Shown here one piece after another: positions 42,955-55,800 of a DNA stretch of 64,000 nucleotides (the stretch's first letter is position 1; the number at the start of each line of letters is the position of its first letter). The notes under the pieces were generated by a model. It was not told the DNA's origin. It was given only the letters and a program-made list of their open reading frames with translations, and searched no databases. Source of the stretch: Abelmoschus esculentus (Eukaryota > Streptophyta > Magnoliopsida > Malvales > Malvaceae); NCBI GenBank assembly GCA_035048815.1, contig JAUCBN010000038.1:11560001-11624000 (forward strand), read 5' to 3'. The position numbers and the translations under genes were made by a program.

Positions 42955-45913
42955 TGTAACCCCCTTAGCCCGGCTTAGACGGAACCAGCACTAATGGGTC
43001 ACACGGAGAATATCGAACCAAACCCGTGAGGGTCCGATCCGATAAACGACCCTTGAAACCGTAACATCTTTTTTTATTTTATCTTACCTAGATGCACGAT
43101 TATTCTCCTATGTGTAATTAACTCAAGTAAGACAGAGACGGATGCAGTTCAACCATTAAAAGCAAATCAATTAAACGCATACATGATTAGGGACCAAAAA
43201 CGTAAGGAACTATTATGCAACACCATATCCACAATCAATCCACCGGATAACAATCAAGCAAGCTTAACGCATTCATCATACAATTCAGATCATACGAGGT
43301 ATCTTAGTTAACCGATTTTACGTTCTAGCATTTATAGACTTAATTGCAGAGTATGTAATTTTAGGTATTTCATCCATCTTATATCATACAATGTGTATTC
43401 GGGTTAAAACATGAATCATGGTGTCACAACACCACCTAAGTTACTCATAAATCTACTGTATTCGATTACCAAATTAAATCCTACATTTCATGCATTTTAA
43501 ACTCCCGAATTGCCCTTTTTAGGCTAGGTGTTTCGAAACAGCCTAGGGTGTTTCGAAACACGTGTGCCCAGTGAACCTATGGTTCGAACTATGGTCATCT
43601 GTTTCGAAACAGGCCATAGGGTGTTTTGGAACAGACATGTCCAGTAGCATTTGGTACCGAACTCTGGTTCGATACAGATGTTCAAATAGGCATAAGGGTA
43701 TCGATACTGCCACAGGGTGTTTCGATATCCCCTGTTTTCTGGACTGAGTGAGACGTATTAGCTCATCTAAACCAATCCAAACATAAACTATAATATCCCG
43801 AAACTATATGCAACATTCCTAGGCATATTCATTAACATAAACACACCTTAACACATTTGGAAAGATCACAAAGAGACCTATAAGCATGCTTCCTAAAAAA
43901 GACTAGCAACATAACAATCATGCTATTACATGCTACAACAATTCAAGCAATCCAAAATTTAACAATCAATAACCAAACAAAAATGGTCTTATTACATTAT
44001 GAACCAAAGCCTAAGTACATACTTTCCCTATAGATTGTGTTACACATTGCCTTGCCCAACTTATTTGCCAAAAACATACCAAATTCAATGTGTAGGCAAT
44101 ATCATTGTTCTCTTATTTACGTGTAGGCAATATCATTGTTCTCTTTATTTTATAGTGCACTCAATCCTAATGACATGTCATTCGTATTCGAATCTAAAAT
44201 TAGTGTCATTAAGCAAATATCATAACCAAATGTGCATGATAACTTGCTGCTCATAATGCATGCATAAAACGTTCAACAAATGAACCAAAAGCCATGCCCA
44301 AAGGCACCATCATGTATAAAGCAAATAACCATGTTGTATTCCAAAACATTTCTCGTAATTTTCCATAATCATGGGTGCTAAATAAGCTATGCATTTCAGC
44401 AAGTATCTCTCATGTATGCATCAATTCAAAACATGCTCATGCACTTCCATAAATCCCATTGCATTACCAATAAAATACCTTTGTCTAAAATAGCCGAAAC
44501 TCATATCGGTTCATCAAAAACAATTACTTTACTTACTCTTGAACTATGGAAGGTTTTCACACTCTTCCATAGTCCCCAAAAACAGAACGTACAAACGCAA
44601 TTCGCTTTTAAATCCGTAACCACTCACCAACAAGCGAAACGAGCTTTCGCCGCTATCTGATGATCGTACCAACGCACCAGCAATCAAGCTTCTTCTTGTA
44701 CCTCTTCTACAACATTAAAAACAGAGTATTCTCACATCATAACATGCTCAAACCAACAGCCATATCCGATCACCATTAAACTATCAAAAACTTAGCCGAA
44801 AAGACCGTAAACTAAGCCGAAACGCATCCGAACAACATCAGCCCAAAACCTAATGAATCTAACATCTAATCCACTTCAATTATGATCCAAAAACACATCC
44901 AAACCATCCTTATATCTCCAGCAATATTTAAGCATCTAAAACAGCCCATAAACAACCGAAAAGCACCTTAAAACTATACCGATTGCATTATTTCTGGGAT
45001 TAAATTAATGTGCTATCAAAAGAAGACTCAATTAATCATTAAATCAACATAAAAACATGATTGAATTCATCTAATTTCCAGCATTAAATGAGATCCAAAA
45101 AGATTTCACAAAAACATCACAAAAACATTAGATCTAACATTAAAAACATAGAATCAAGTGTTTATTCAAAGATTAGCAAGCTAATAATTGGGAATTTCAA
45201 TAAAGAACCTTAGAAAAGAATAAAAATCCAGAAAATTACCTTCAAGATCTATTCACCAAAAATATGTATTTTTCCCCTTCTTGATTCCTTGCAATTTGAT
45301 GTAGATTTGATGAAATTGATGCTTAGGTTTTGTAAAGGATGGAAAGATGATGCAAGTGATGTAATCTTTGTGGAAAATGATGCAAATATCAGCAAGGAAT
45401 TAAAGAGAAAAGATGAAGAGAAAGTGGAGAGAAAATGAGAGAAAAAGATGAGAGAAAAAGAGAGAAAAGTGGTTTCAAGAGAAAAATGATTAAAAATCCA
45501 ATTAAAGTAATTAAAAATATATTTTGGTGAATAAATCATCATTAAAAATTAGAAATGGGTTTATGTCCCTCTAAGGATTCTAAGTTTAGCTTGCTTTTCA
45601 ATTTAGTCACTAAAACATGTAAATTGCCGAAAATTACAAAATAAGTCCTCCAATTTTCCAAAAATTACCAATTGGTCATTTATACATAATTAAGCATAAT
45701 TAAAAATCATTATAAAATCCAAATTATTTTCTTTTAATTTTGAAACATATTTTTAATATTTCAAACCACCTTTCAAATTAATATTTTTCTTAATTAAAAA
45801 AAATATTCTTATTTTATTTTTCCCGGAATTAATGAACCGAAGAATCCGATTCGACCCGAATCGAATTCCCCTAACTAACCCTAAACTAATAACCCAAAAA
45901 ACGGGATGTTACA
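42955..45913 (-). mobile_element. Tekay-type solo LTR F (minus strand)
   Basis: A perfect duplication ACTCT flanks it (42950-42954 and 45914-45918). It is 2,959 bp with no internal region. Read on the minus strand it starts TGTAACATCCCG and ends GGGGGTTACA, close to LTR G. It is about 400 bp shorter than G: the hairpin array is reduced to two partial units near 44,088-44,140. It has TATAAAATA (plus 44146-44154) and a GTTTCGAAAC cluster at 43,520-43,735. Confidence 0.9.
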
Positions 45914-47287
45914 ACTCTGCTTCCAAACCACCTTCCTTAGAAATACTCAATCTAGCAAACAATGCTCTCAACTCAACCGCCGCCTTACGACTCAAAACAT
46001 CAACCACTACATTGGCTTCCCCGGATAATACTCAATAGAGAAATCATAATCCTTAAGCAACTTCATCCATCTTCGTTGCCTAAGATTCAAATCCTTCTAC
46101 GACATGAGATACTTCAAACTCTTATGATCCGTGTATATAGTACACTTCTCACCATACAAATAATGTCTCCAAATCTTCAGAGCAATGACCACCACCGCTA
46201 GCTCCAAATCATGAGTCGGATAATTCTTTTCATGCACCCTCAACTGTCTAGAAGCATAAGCTACAACTTTCCCCTCTTGCATCAAAACACACCCGAGACC
46301 AACATATGATATATCACTATAAACCACAAAATCCTTACCGGACTTGGGTTGAACCAACACCGGAGCACTAGTCAACACCTCCTTCAACTTCTCAAAATTC
46401 TTTTGTTGACTTTCTTTCCACTCAAAAGGAACCTTCTTTTGCAAAAGTTTTGTCATAGGAGCAGCAATGCTCGAAAACCCCTCAACAAACCTATGATAAT
46501 ACCCAGCCAAACCTAGGAAACTCCGAACCTTTAACACCGATCTCGGTTGCTTCCAACCCATAACAGCCTCTATCTTCTTTGGATCAACACTAATACACTT
46601 TTCCGACACCACATGACCAAGAAACACCACATCCTTTAACCAAAACTCACACTTACTTAGCTTAGCATACGACTGGTTCTCTTTCAACGCTTGCAACACT
46701 ATCCGCAAATGTCGATCATGATCTTCCTTGGTACGTGAATACACAAGGATATCATCTATGAATACTACCACAAACTGGTCCAAGAACTCATGAAATACCT
46801 GGTTCATCATATCCATAAAAGTAGCAAGGGAATTTGTCAACCCAAACGGCATCACCAAAAACTCATAATGACCATACCTTGTCCGAAAAGCCGTTTTCAA
46901 CACATCCTCTTCTTTCACCTTCAACTGGTAGTACACTAATCTTAAATCAATCTTCGATAAAACACTTGCTCCTCGAAACTGATCAAACAAATCGTTAATC
47001 CTCGGCAAAGGATACTTATTCTTCACGATCAGTTTATTTAGTTGCCGATAATCAATGCACATCCTCATCGTGTCATCTTTCTTCTTCACAAACAACACCG
47101 GTGCACCCCAAGGTGATACACTCGGTCGTATAAAACCATGGTCAAGCAACTCCTGCAACTGCATCTTTAACTCCTTAGGTGCCATGCGATAAGGAGCAAT
47201 AGACACCGGATTAGTACCAACATACAGCTCAATACTAAACTCCACATCGCGATCGGGAGCTATTCCTGGCAGTTCCTCAAGAAACAA
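45914..47287 (-). CDS. reverse transcriptase and RNase H of element E (open RT fragment)
   Basis: A 396-codon open frame on the minus strand (47287 to 46097) covers a nearly complete Tekay RT: FLEELPGIAPDRDVEF, MRMCIDYRQLNKL, VVVFIDDILVYSRTKEDHDR with intact active site, FLGHVVSEKCISVDPKKIEA, then RNase H KDFVVYSDISYVGLGCVLMQ and TIYTDHKSLKYLMS. RNase H continues to 45914 with stops and is split by solo LTR F. There is one odd change, IDLRLVYYQL where IDLRSGYYQL is usual. It lacks gag, protease and a start, so it is an open remnant. Confidence 0.85.
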
Positions 47288-47505
47288 CCAAAATCGGTGT
47301 CAGAGGTTCAGAGTTTTCTGGGGTTGGCTGGATACTATCGTAGGTTTGCTGAAGGGTTTTCGAGCATTGTTGCTCCTTTGACCAAGCTTTTGCAAAAGAA
47401 TATTCCATTTGAATTAAAAGAAAGTCAACAAAAGAGCTCTGAGTAGTTAAAAGAGGTGTTGACTAGTGCTTCGTTGTTGGTTCAGTCTGAGTCAGGTAAA
47501 GACTC
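47281..47505 (+). repeat. 225-bp copy of D pol next to the inner edge of E's 5' LTR
   Basis: It corresponds base for base in length to 40216-40440 (RT region: FLGLA(G)YYRRF, EGFSSIVAPLTKLLQKNIP, then the target site GACTC). It is followed by the LTR exactly as 40440 is followed by the other LTR. It is plus-strand coding, opposite to the rest of E. The join to E's RT shares GAAAC. Confidence 0.85.
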
Positions 47506-50500
47506 TGTAACCCCCTTAGCTCGGCCTAGACGGAACCGTCACTAACGGGTTACACGGGGAATATTGAACCAAACCCACGAAGGTCCGATATGATAAACAA
47601 CTCTAAAACCGATATATATATATTTTTTCTAGATGCATAATTATGTTCCTACGTGTCTTGGTCTCATACAAAGCATTATCAGAAGCAAACTGATCACAAA
47701 CTAGCATCCGGTTAAACACTTAAGTGAATTAAGGACTAAAACGTAAAACTTTTAAATTCTAATGATAAATTAGAAATTATTTTCTTCAATATTCAATTAA
47801 ACATACAAGTATCCTTCTCGGTAAATTTCAAGTCAAACGGAGCATTCTAACATCATCAATTATATGTTTCACTAATTTAGGGATCAAAATGTAAATCTTT
47901 CAAATTACAAGGTCTTCGTCCAAATTAAGTTAGCCATCTTGAAATTAAATCAACTTTGTGCATCTATGTGAAATTTTAGCTCAAAATAATATCTGTTGGT
48001 ACCCTAATTGAACAAAGAAAGATATCCGTGACTAAAATAAAATTTCCAACAACTATCAATTTCTAGCAGCCAAAGGTTTCGAAACTTTTTGTAAAAGGTT
48101 TTGAAACTTCCCTGAAAGTTTCAAAACTTTTCGCGTCCAGTAACTTTCCAGAATCGAAATTGCCCACAAGGTTTCGAAACGATTTGGCAAAGGTTTCGAA
48201 ACCTTCCCTAAGGTTTTGAAACTTTGGGTCTGAAACCTAAAAGTTTCGTCACCCTAAGTGAACATTCACGATTCAATACACAATCATTAATCATTGCCAA
48301 CTATATACATCAGTCCTAAGCATAATTAACAACATATAACGTATGATTATCAACGTCAAGAACATCAAACAAACTATAAGCATGCTACCTAGAACATGAT
48401 TAAAATCATAACGATCATGTAAGTACATGCTTCAACAATCCAAACAATACCATAGTCCATCAATTAACAATCAAGCAACATAGGTCTTATTTCAACATAA
48501 ACCAAAGTCAAAGTTCACACTCCTCACATAGGTTGGGTTTACACATTGCCAAGCCCCAACTTATTTGTCAAAACATACAAAATTTGAAGTAACCTTTCCC
48601 CTTGGTTTCCTTCCTCCGAATGTAGTCCTGAGTGCCTTTATTTTTCTGCAAGGATGAAAAGAGAGCTTAAGCAAACATGCTTAGTGAGGAAGCTTTAAAC
48701 AAGATCATCAATGCATCTATTTAAAACCATAATGAAACTATAATTTACAATGCATCACTAAATCATGCATGCTATCATTTCATGTTCATGTTTATTAAAT
48801 CAAATGTTTCATTGAGTTTGCATAACCTTATCAAAACAATACATGAATGATGCATAATATCCTTTTTAAATTCATGTATGTATATTGGCATTCTAGTGAC
48901 CACTTATTATGAACCTTGAGTTCACCGAATACACAGATCCATTGTTAAAGACCATTAGTCTCGTTATGACACAAAGTCACCATTGACATGACACTAAATC
49001 ACCATTGACATGACACCAAGTCACCATTGATATGACACGAAGTCACCATTATAGCACTATCACGCACGATTGGATATATAGGCACCCTTGTTACATGTAG
49101 GCGCCTCTACCACTCACGATTGGACACAAAGTCACCCTTGTTACGTGTAGGCAATATTGTTTGTTCTCAATAATGTTTATAGTGCACTTAAGACAATCCT
49201 AATGACATGTCATTCATATTCGAATCTAAAGTTAGTGTCACTAAGCCAATATCATAATCAAACATGCATGATAATTTGTTACCCATAATGCATGCATAAT
49301 ATGTTCAACAAATGAACCAAAAGCCATGCCCAAAGGCACCATCATATGTAAGGCAATTAACCATATTGTATTCCAAACATTTTCTCACATTTCCATAACC
49401 ATGGATGCTTCGATAAACCATACATTTCAGCAAGTATTTCTCATGCATACATCAATTCTAAATCATGTTTATGCATTTCCAAAAATCTCATTGTATTACC
49501 AACATCAATGCCTTTACCGAATGTAGCCGAAACTCATGTTAATATATCAAAAACATTTACTTTACTTACTCTTGAACTATGGAAAGTTTTCACACTCTTC
49601 CATAGTCCCCAAAACAGAACCGTACCAATGCGATTCGCTTTAAGTCCCAAAACACTCACCGACAAGCGAAACGAGCCCTCACCGATACTCCGATGGCAAC
49701 GCCAATGCACCAACCAATTAAGCACCTTCTTGAACTACCTCTACATCATCAAAAATAGAGCATATTCACATCATAACATGCTCAAACCAGCAGCCATATC
49801 CGATCACTACGAATCTACCGAAAACTAAGCCGAAACGCATCCGAACAATATCAGCCCAAAACCTAATGAATCTAACATCTAATCCACTTCAATTATGAAC
49901 CAAAAACACATTCAAACCATCCTTATATCTCCAGCAACATTAAAACACCTAAAACAACCCCTAAAACAACCGAAAATTACCTTAAAACAACACCGATTGT
50001 ATTATTCCGGGATTAAATTAATTTACCATCAATTGAAGACTCAATTAATCATTTAATTGATATAATAACAAAATTAAATCCATATAATTACAACATTGAA
50101 TGAGATTTAAAAAGATTTCACAAAAACATTCATAAAATCATTAGATCTAGCATTGAAAACATAAAATCAAGTTTTATTTAATGATTAGCAAGCTAATACT
50201 TGGGAATTTAAATAAAGAACCTTAGAAGACGAGTTGAAATTCAGCAAAGTTGCCTTAGAGATTTGATCCACCACAAGATGAGAAATCCTCTCCTTGATTT
50301 CTTGAAAATTGATGTTGATTTGTAAAAATTAATGAGTAGGTTTTGAAGAGAATGAAATGATGAACAAAATGAAATAAATCTTGTTGAAAAAGATGAAGAA
50401 ATCAGCAAGTAATTGAAGGAAATTGATGAAGAAGATGGAGAGAAAATATGAGAGAAAATGATGGGAAAATAAGTGGTTAAGTGAGAAAATTAAATTATCA

Positions 50501-50914
50501 TCTTTTAATAAACTAATAAAAATCATTTTGGTGGATAAATCATTAATTAAAAATTAAATTGGGTTTATGGCCCTCTAAAGATTTTAAGTATAGCTTGCTT
50601 TCCAATTTAGTCACTAAAAATAGAAATTTTTGAAAATCACACATTTAGTCCCCAAAACTTTTCTAAAATTATAATTTGATCACTAATACATAATTAAGTC
50701 AATTACAAATCAATTTAAAGTTTAAATTACATTCTTTTAATTTTAAAACATTATTTTAATATTTCTAAACTATTTCACAAAATTATTACTTGTCCGATTA
50801 AAATATTATTATTTTATATTTTCCTGGAATAACGAACCGAAGAATCCGATTTGACCCGAATCGAATTCTCCTAACTAATACCCAAACTACTAACCCCAAA
50901 ATCGGGATGTTACA
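47506..50914 (-). repeat. 5' LTR of element E
   Basis: 3,409 bp, minus-strand TGTAACATCCCGATTTTGG to GGGGGTTACA. It includes a TATAAA (plus 49176-49181), remnants of the hairpin array at 49,060-49,150, a 22-bp minisatellite at about 48,966-49,053 and a GGTTTCGAAACC cluster at 48,070-48,240. Confidence 0.85.
48966..49053. repeat. 22-bp minisatellite in E LTR
   Basis: There are four copies of TGACACCAAGTCACCATTGA with small changes. Two to three copies remain at 41,895-41,940 in the truncated LTR, where the deletion breakpoint lies. Confidence 0.7.
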
Positions 50915-51511
50915 GACTTTATGGTTTATAGTGATGCATCTTATGTTGTTCTTGGGTGTGTTTTGATGCAAGATGGTAAGGTTGTGGTATATGTATCTAG
51001 ACAGTTAAGAGTGCATGAAAAGAATTATCCGACGCATGATTTGGAGCTTGTGGCGGTAGTTTTTGATTTGAAAGTTTGGAGACACTGCTTGTATGGAGAA
51101 GAGTGTACTATATACACGTACCACATGAGTTTGAAATATCTCATGTCACAAAAGGATCTAAACCTTAGGCAACGTAGATGGATGGAGTTACTTAAGGACT
51201 ATGATTTGACTATCGAGTATCATCCAGGAAAAGCTAATGTGGTAGTGGATACTTTGAGCCATAAGACAGCAGTGGAGTTGAGGGCTATGTTTGATAAGTT
51301 AAGCATTTCAAAGGAAGGCGGTTTAGTGGCGGAGTTGCAAGTAAAGCATGTATTGGTTGAGATGATAAAAGCGAAGCAGTTAGAGGATGAAGCTTTGGTA
51401 CCTCATGTGGAGGACATTGTTGAAGGTAGACTGACCGAGTATCATTTTGATAATGATGAGGTTCTTTGCTTTGGAGGTCGGATAGTGGTACCGAATGATG
51501 TTGAGTTTTGA
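50915..51511 (+). pseudogene. RNase H of element D (continuation after E)
   Basis: It resumes in frame with the RT upstream of E: FMVYSDASYVVLGCVLMQDG, SRQLRVHEKNYPTHDLELVA, TIYTYHMSLKYLMSQKDLNL, RQRRWMELLKDYDLTIEYHP and GKANVVVDTLSHK. The TYH where TDH is expected replaces a catalytic Asp of RNase H. It stops at 51509. Confidence 0.85.
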
Positions 51512-52759
51512 TAGGTTATCTTAACAGAGTCTCAGACTAGTCCGTTTGCCATGCATCCGGGTAGTGTGAAGAAGTATAATGATCTCAAAATTGTGTACTT
51601 TTGGGTTGGTTTGAAGAAGGATGTGGCAGAGTTTGTGGCACGGTGTTTGGTGTGTTAGCAAGTGAAAGATGAACATGAGTTTCTTGCGGGTTTGTTGCAA
51701 CCGGTTCAGGTTCCAGAATGGAAGTATGAGAGAGTGACAATGGATTTTGTGACGGGGTTACCATTAACACTATCTAAAAAGGATTCTATATGGGTGGTTG
51801 TTGATAGGTTTACAAAGTGTGCATATTTTCTTGTTGTGCATACGACGTATTCGATGGATAAGCTAGCAGAGTTGTATGTTCCTAAAATAGTGAAGTTGTA
51901 TGGTGTTCCTAAGTCAATCATATCGGATAGAGATCTGCGTTTTACCTCTAAGTTTTGGAAGAGTTTGCAAGGAGCTTTAGATATGAGGCTTAGCTTTAGT
52001 ACAGCTTATCATCCTCAAACGGATGCTCAGTCTGAACGTGTTATTCAGACTTTGGAGTATATGTTGAGGTGTTGCATCATTGAGTTTCAAGGTACATGGG
52101 AGAAACAGTTGCCTTTGGTGGAGTTTGCTTACAATAATAGTTTTCAGGCAAGTATACAGATGGCACCATTTGAGGTTTTATATGGACGTAGGTGTCGTAC
52201 ACATTTGTGTTGGAAAGAGGTTGAACAAAAGTATGTTTCTTTACTGCAAGTGTTGAAAGACACCGATGAGAAGGTTAAGCTTATTTTTGCTAAGCTTAAG
52301 GAGGCTTCGGATAGGCAGAAGTCTTATGCTGACTTGAAGTGTAGAGAGGTAGGGTATGATGTCGGGGATAAGGTGTTCTTGAAGGTTTCACCATGGAAGA
52401 AAATGATGAGGTTTGGACGTAAGGGTAAGTTGAGTCCTCGTTTGATTGGACCGTACAAGGTGTTAGAGCGTGTTGACCCTGTTGCTTATCGGTTTAGGTT
52501 GCCAGAGGAGTTGGATAGGATGCATGATGTTTTTCATGTGTCAATGCTTTGTAAGTATAGGTCAGATCCTTCACATGTTGTTCCAGTTGAGGAGATTGAG
52601 TTAGGAACGAATATGACTTATGAAGAAGAACCGATGAGAATCTTAGATGTAGATACAAAGGTTCTTCGAGGAAAGACCATAGATTTAGTGAAGGTGCTTT
52701 GGAGACACCGAGGTGTGGAAGAAACAACTTGGGAGACAAGAAAAAGTATGAGGGAATAG
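51512..52759 (+). pseudogene. integrase and chromodomain of element D
   Basis: It is in frame with the RNase H, after stops at 51509 and 51512 and another near 51656. Visible parts are a zinc domain (H-P-G, then CLVC, stop, QVKDEHEF), the catalytic triad in MDFVTGLPLT, SDRDLRFTSKFW and TDAQSERVIQTLE, the GPY/F module LIGPYKVLERVDPVAYRFRL, and a C-terminal chromodomain MRILDVDTKVLRGKTIDLVK, VLWRHRGVEETTWE. The stretch from 51662 to the stop at 52759 is open for 365 codons. In chromoviruses the chromodomain directs insertion towards particular chromatin. Confidence 0.9.
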
Positions 52760-52807
52760 TTTCCTCACTTGTGTGCTTCAGGTAAATTTCGAGGACGAAA
52801 TTTTCTT

Positions 52808-52821
52808 AAGAGGGGGAGAGT
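52808..52821 (+). promoter_or_regulatory. polypurine tract of element D
   Basis: AAGAGGGGGAGAG lies directly before the 3' LTR at 52822. It is the typical Tekay plus-strand primer. Confidence 0.85.
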
Positions 52822-55800
52822 TGTAACATCCCTTTTTTGGGGCTAGTAGTTTGAGTGTTGGTTAGGGAGGATTCGATTTGGGTCGAATCGGATTTTTCCG
52901 GTTCATTAATTTTGGGTAAATTAAAATGATAATAATTTAATCAGATAAATAATAAATGTGTAGAAAGGTTTTAAAAATGTTAAAATGGTATTTTTGAGTT
53001 AAAAGAATGTTATTTGAGTTTTTAATTTGGTTTAATTAAGCTTAATTATCATATTAGTGACTAAATTGTAAATTTTGGAAAGTTTAGGTGTTAAATTAAA
53101 ATTTTTGGAAATTTAGGATTTTTAGTGACTAAATTGGAAAGTAAGCCAAAGCTTAGAATCCTTAGAGGGCCATTAACCCAAATTATTTTAATTAAAGATT
53201 ATACACCAAAATTAGGTTTTAATTGTTAATTTCATTTTCTTTTTCACCATATTTTCTCATCTTTTGTCCCAAACTTTCTCTCCATTTTCTCATCTTTTTC
53301 TCTCCATTTTCGCTCCTTGATTTCTTTAATTACTTGTTGAATTCTTCTCCATTTTCATCAAGATTTATCTCAATTTACTCAATATTTCATTCTCTACAAA
53401 ACCTACCCATCTATTTTGCAAAATTTTTATCAAATTTCAAGGAAAATCAAGAGAGGAAGTCATAACTTTTTGGTGGACTTGATCTCAAATATAATTTTCT
53501 GATTTCTTTTCATTTTTAAGGTTCTTTAATTGATATTCTCAAGCATTTAGTTTACAAATTATTAATCCTAAATTTATTTCATGTTTTAATTCAAGACTTT
53601 GATATTTTTATGGAATTTTCAAGAAATTAGGTTAGATCTCATTCAAGGCTGTAATTAGGATAATTTCTTATGAAATTAAACTTACTTTGATGATTAATTG
53701 AGTCTTGAATTGATGGTACATAATTTTAATACCGGAATAATTGAATCGTTGTTATTTAGAGGTGGTTTTCGGTTGTTTTATGGGTTGTTTTAGGTGCTCT
53801 ACTTTTGCTGGAGGTATAAGGATGGTTTAAAGGTGTTTTTAGTTCATAGTTTGGGAAGTTTAGATGTTAAATTCATTAGTTTAGAGGCTGGTGTTGTTTT
53901 GGATGCGTTTTAGCTTAGTTCTCGGTGTTTTCGGCTTAATTTTTGGTAGTTTTGTGGAGGTTTAATGTGGTTGCTGTGCTGAGCATGTTTTGATGTGTAT
54001 ATGCTTTATTTTTAATGTTGTATAAGAATTGCAAGAAGTCTCTTAAGTGGCTGGTGCGTTGGCGTTGGCGTTGGAGCATCGGCGAAGGCTCATTTCGCTT
54101 GTCGGTAAGTGAATTTTGGTTAAAAGCGATTCGCAAGTAAATGGTTCTATTTTGGGGACTATGGAATAGTGTAAAAACTTTCCTTAGTTCAAGAGTAAGT
54201 GTACAAAAGTTTTGATGCATTTTCCTAAGTTTTGGCTATTTAGTAATTGCTTTAAGAAAGATGTTTTTATGGAGATTTTGTTGAAAATGCATAACTTTGA
54301 TTTAAAATCATGCAAGCATGTGTTAATTGTTGTAAATGCATGGTTTAGAAAGACATTCATGGCTTATGGAAGCATGAAATGAATTGGAACAATATGTGGT
54401 TGTTTGCCTTATATTTGATTAAGCCGTTGAGCATGATTTTGGCTCACTTGATGAACATATTATGAGTGCATTATGAGCAGCAAATTGACATGCATGATTG
54501 GAATTGATGTTGGCTTAGCGACACTAACTATAGTTACGAATACAAATGACATGTCATTAGGATTAAGTGCACTATAAGGATTATGAGAATAATGATGTTG
54601 CTACACGTAAACAAGGGTGACTTTGTATCCGATCCTGCGTGTAGAGCTTGCCTATATGTAAACAAGGGTGACTTTGTGTCCAACCGTGCATATTGTTGAC
54701 TCATACGTAAACAAGGGTGAATTTGTGTCCGACTGTACGTAGTTGGGGTAACATGTATACAAGGGTGACTATGTGCCCGACCGATGTATGTTAAGACCAA
54801 GTGTCTCTAATTATGATGAGGAATCCAAGTATTTGGTGAGCCAAAGGTTCAAAACAAGTTGTCACTAGAATACCAATATGCATGATACATAAAATGATTT
54901 GGTTATATAGATGAGCATGATTAGATCAAGCTTACTTTGATTTAGCATCAAAAGTGAAAGTAATGGTTTTAAATTGGTTTTAAATGTTGCATTGATGAAC
55001 TTATGGTTAGAGCTACAACACTAAGCATGTTTTTCTTAAGCTCTTTTTTCATTTTTACAAAAAAATAAAGGCATTAGGGGTGGCATTTGGAGCAAGAGGT
55101 CCAAGGGGAAGACTTTACACGTTTTGGTTTGATTTGGCAAAAATAAGTAGTTCTTGGCAATGTGTAAACCCTTTACCTTTTTAGTGTGTTTTGAGTTAGC
55201 AAATGAATTGTGTAAACAACCTATAAACATGTGTGGTCTATGGTATTGAGTCAAAGTTAGGGTGCATGCCTATAGATGTTAGGGGGTGTTGATGGTTGTA
55301 ATCGAGTGATTAAATAGCATGTTATGATTAGGGGTTATGCATTTAGTTGATAATGATCGTTGATTATGATTTGGTTGGGTGCAAACCACTCAAAGTGTCC
55401 GAATTTTATTCTGGGCACAGGGGTATCGAAACACCCTGTGCTGGTATCGATACCCCAAGGCAAAATTTAGGTGGTTCGGACCATGGTGCGATGCTTTTAC
55501 CTCACTGGTCTTCCTAGTACCGATGCTGCCCAAGGCAGTATCGATACCCTTGAGCTTTGGTAGGTAATATGGTTACTGCCACGTCACGGTATCGATACAG
55601 GGCTTGGTTGTATTGATACCCCTGACTGAACAATGAGTTTTAGGTGTTGAAATTACATGTTAGTCCCGGATATCTTTCTTTGTTCAATTATGGTAGTTAT
55701 AGATGTTATTTTGAGCTGAAATTTCACATGAATGCATAAAGTTGACTTAATTAGTTGGCTAACTTAATTTAGACAAGTCTTTATAATTTGGAATATTTAT

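Larger units (their letters stand above)
40441..50914 (-). mobile_element. Tekay-type element E (minus strand), rearranged
   Basis: The whole unit is flanked by a perfect duplication GACTT (40436-40440 and 50915-50919) inside D's pol. On the minus strand it has a full 5' LTR (50914 to 47506), then a 225-bp copy of D pol in place of primer site, gag and protease, then RT/RNase H, a solo LTR F, integrase, and a 3' LTR lacking its first half (41940 to 40441). It inserted as a normal full element and was rearranged later. Confidence 0.85.

Noticed and set aside
40441..50914. E as two independent solo LTRs with an unrelated pol piece between
   Set aside because: The perfect GACTT duplication flanks the whole unit and the pol runs in the orientation expected for these LTRs, so one full insertion with later repair is simpler.
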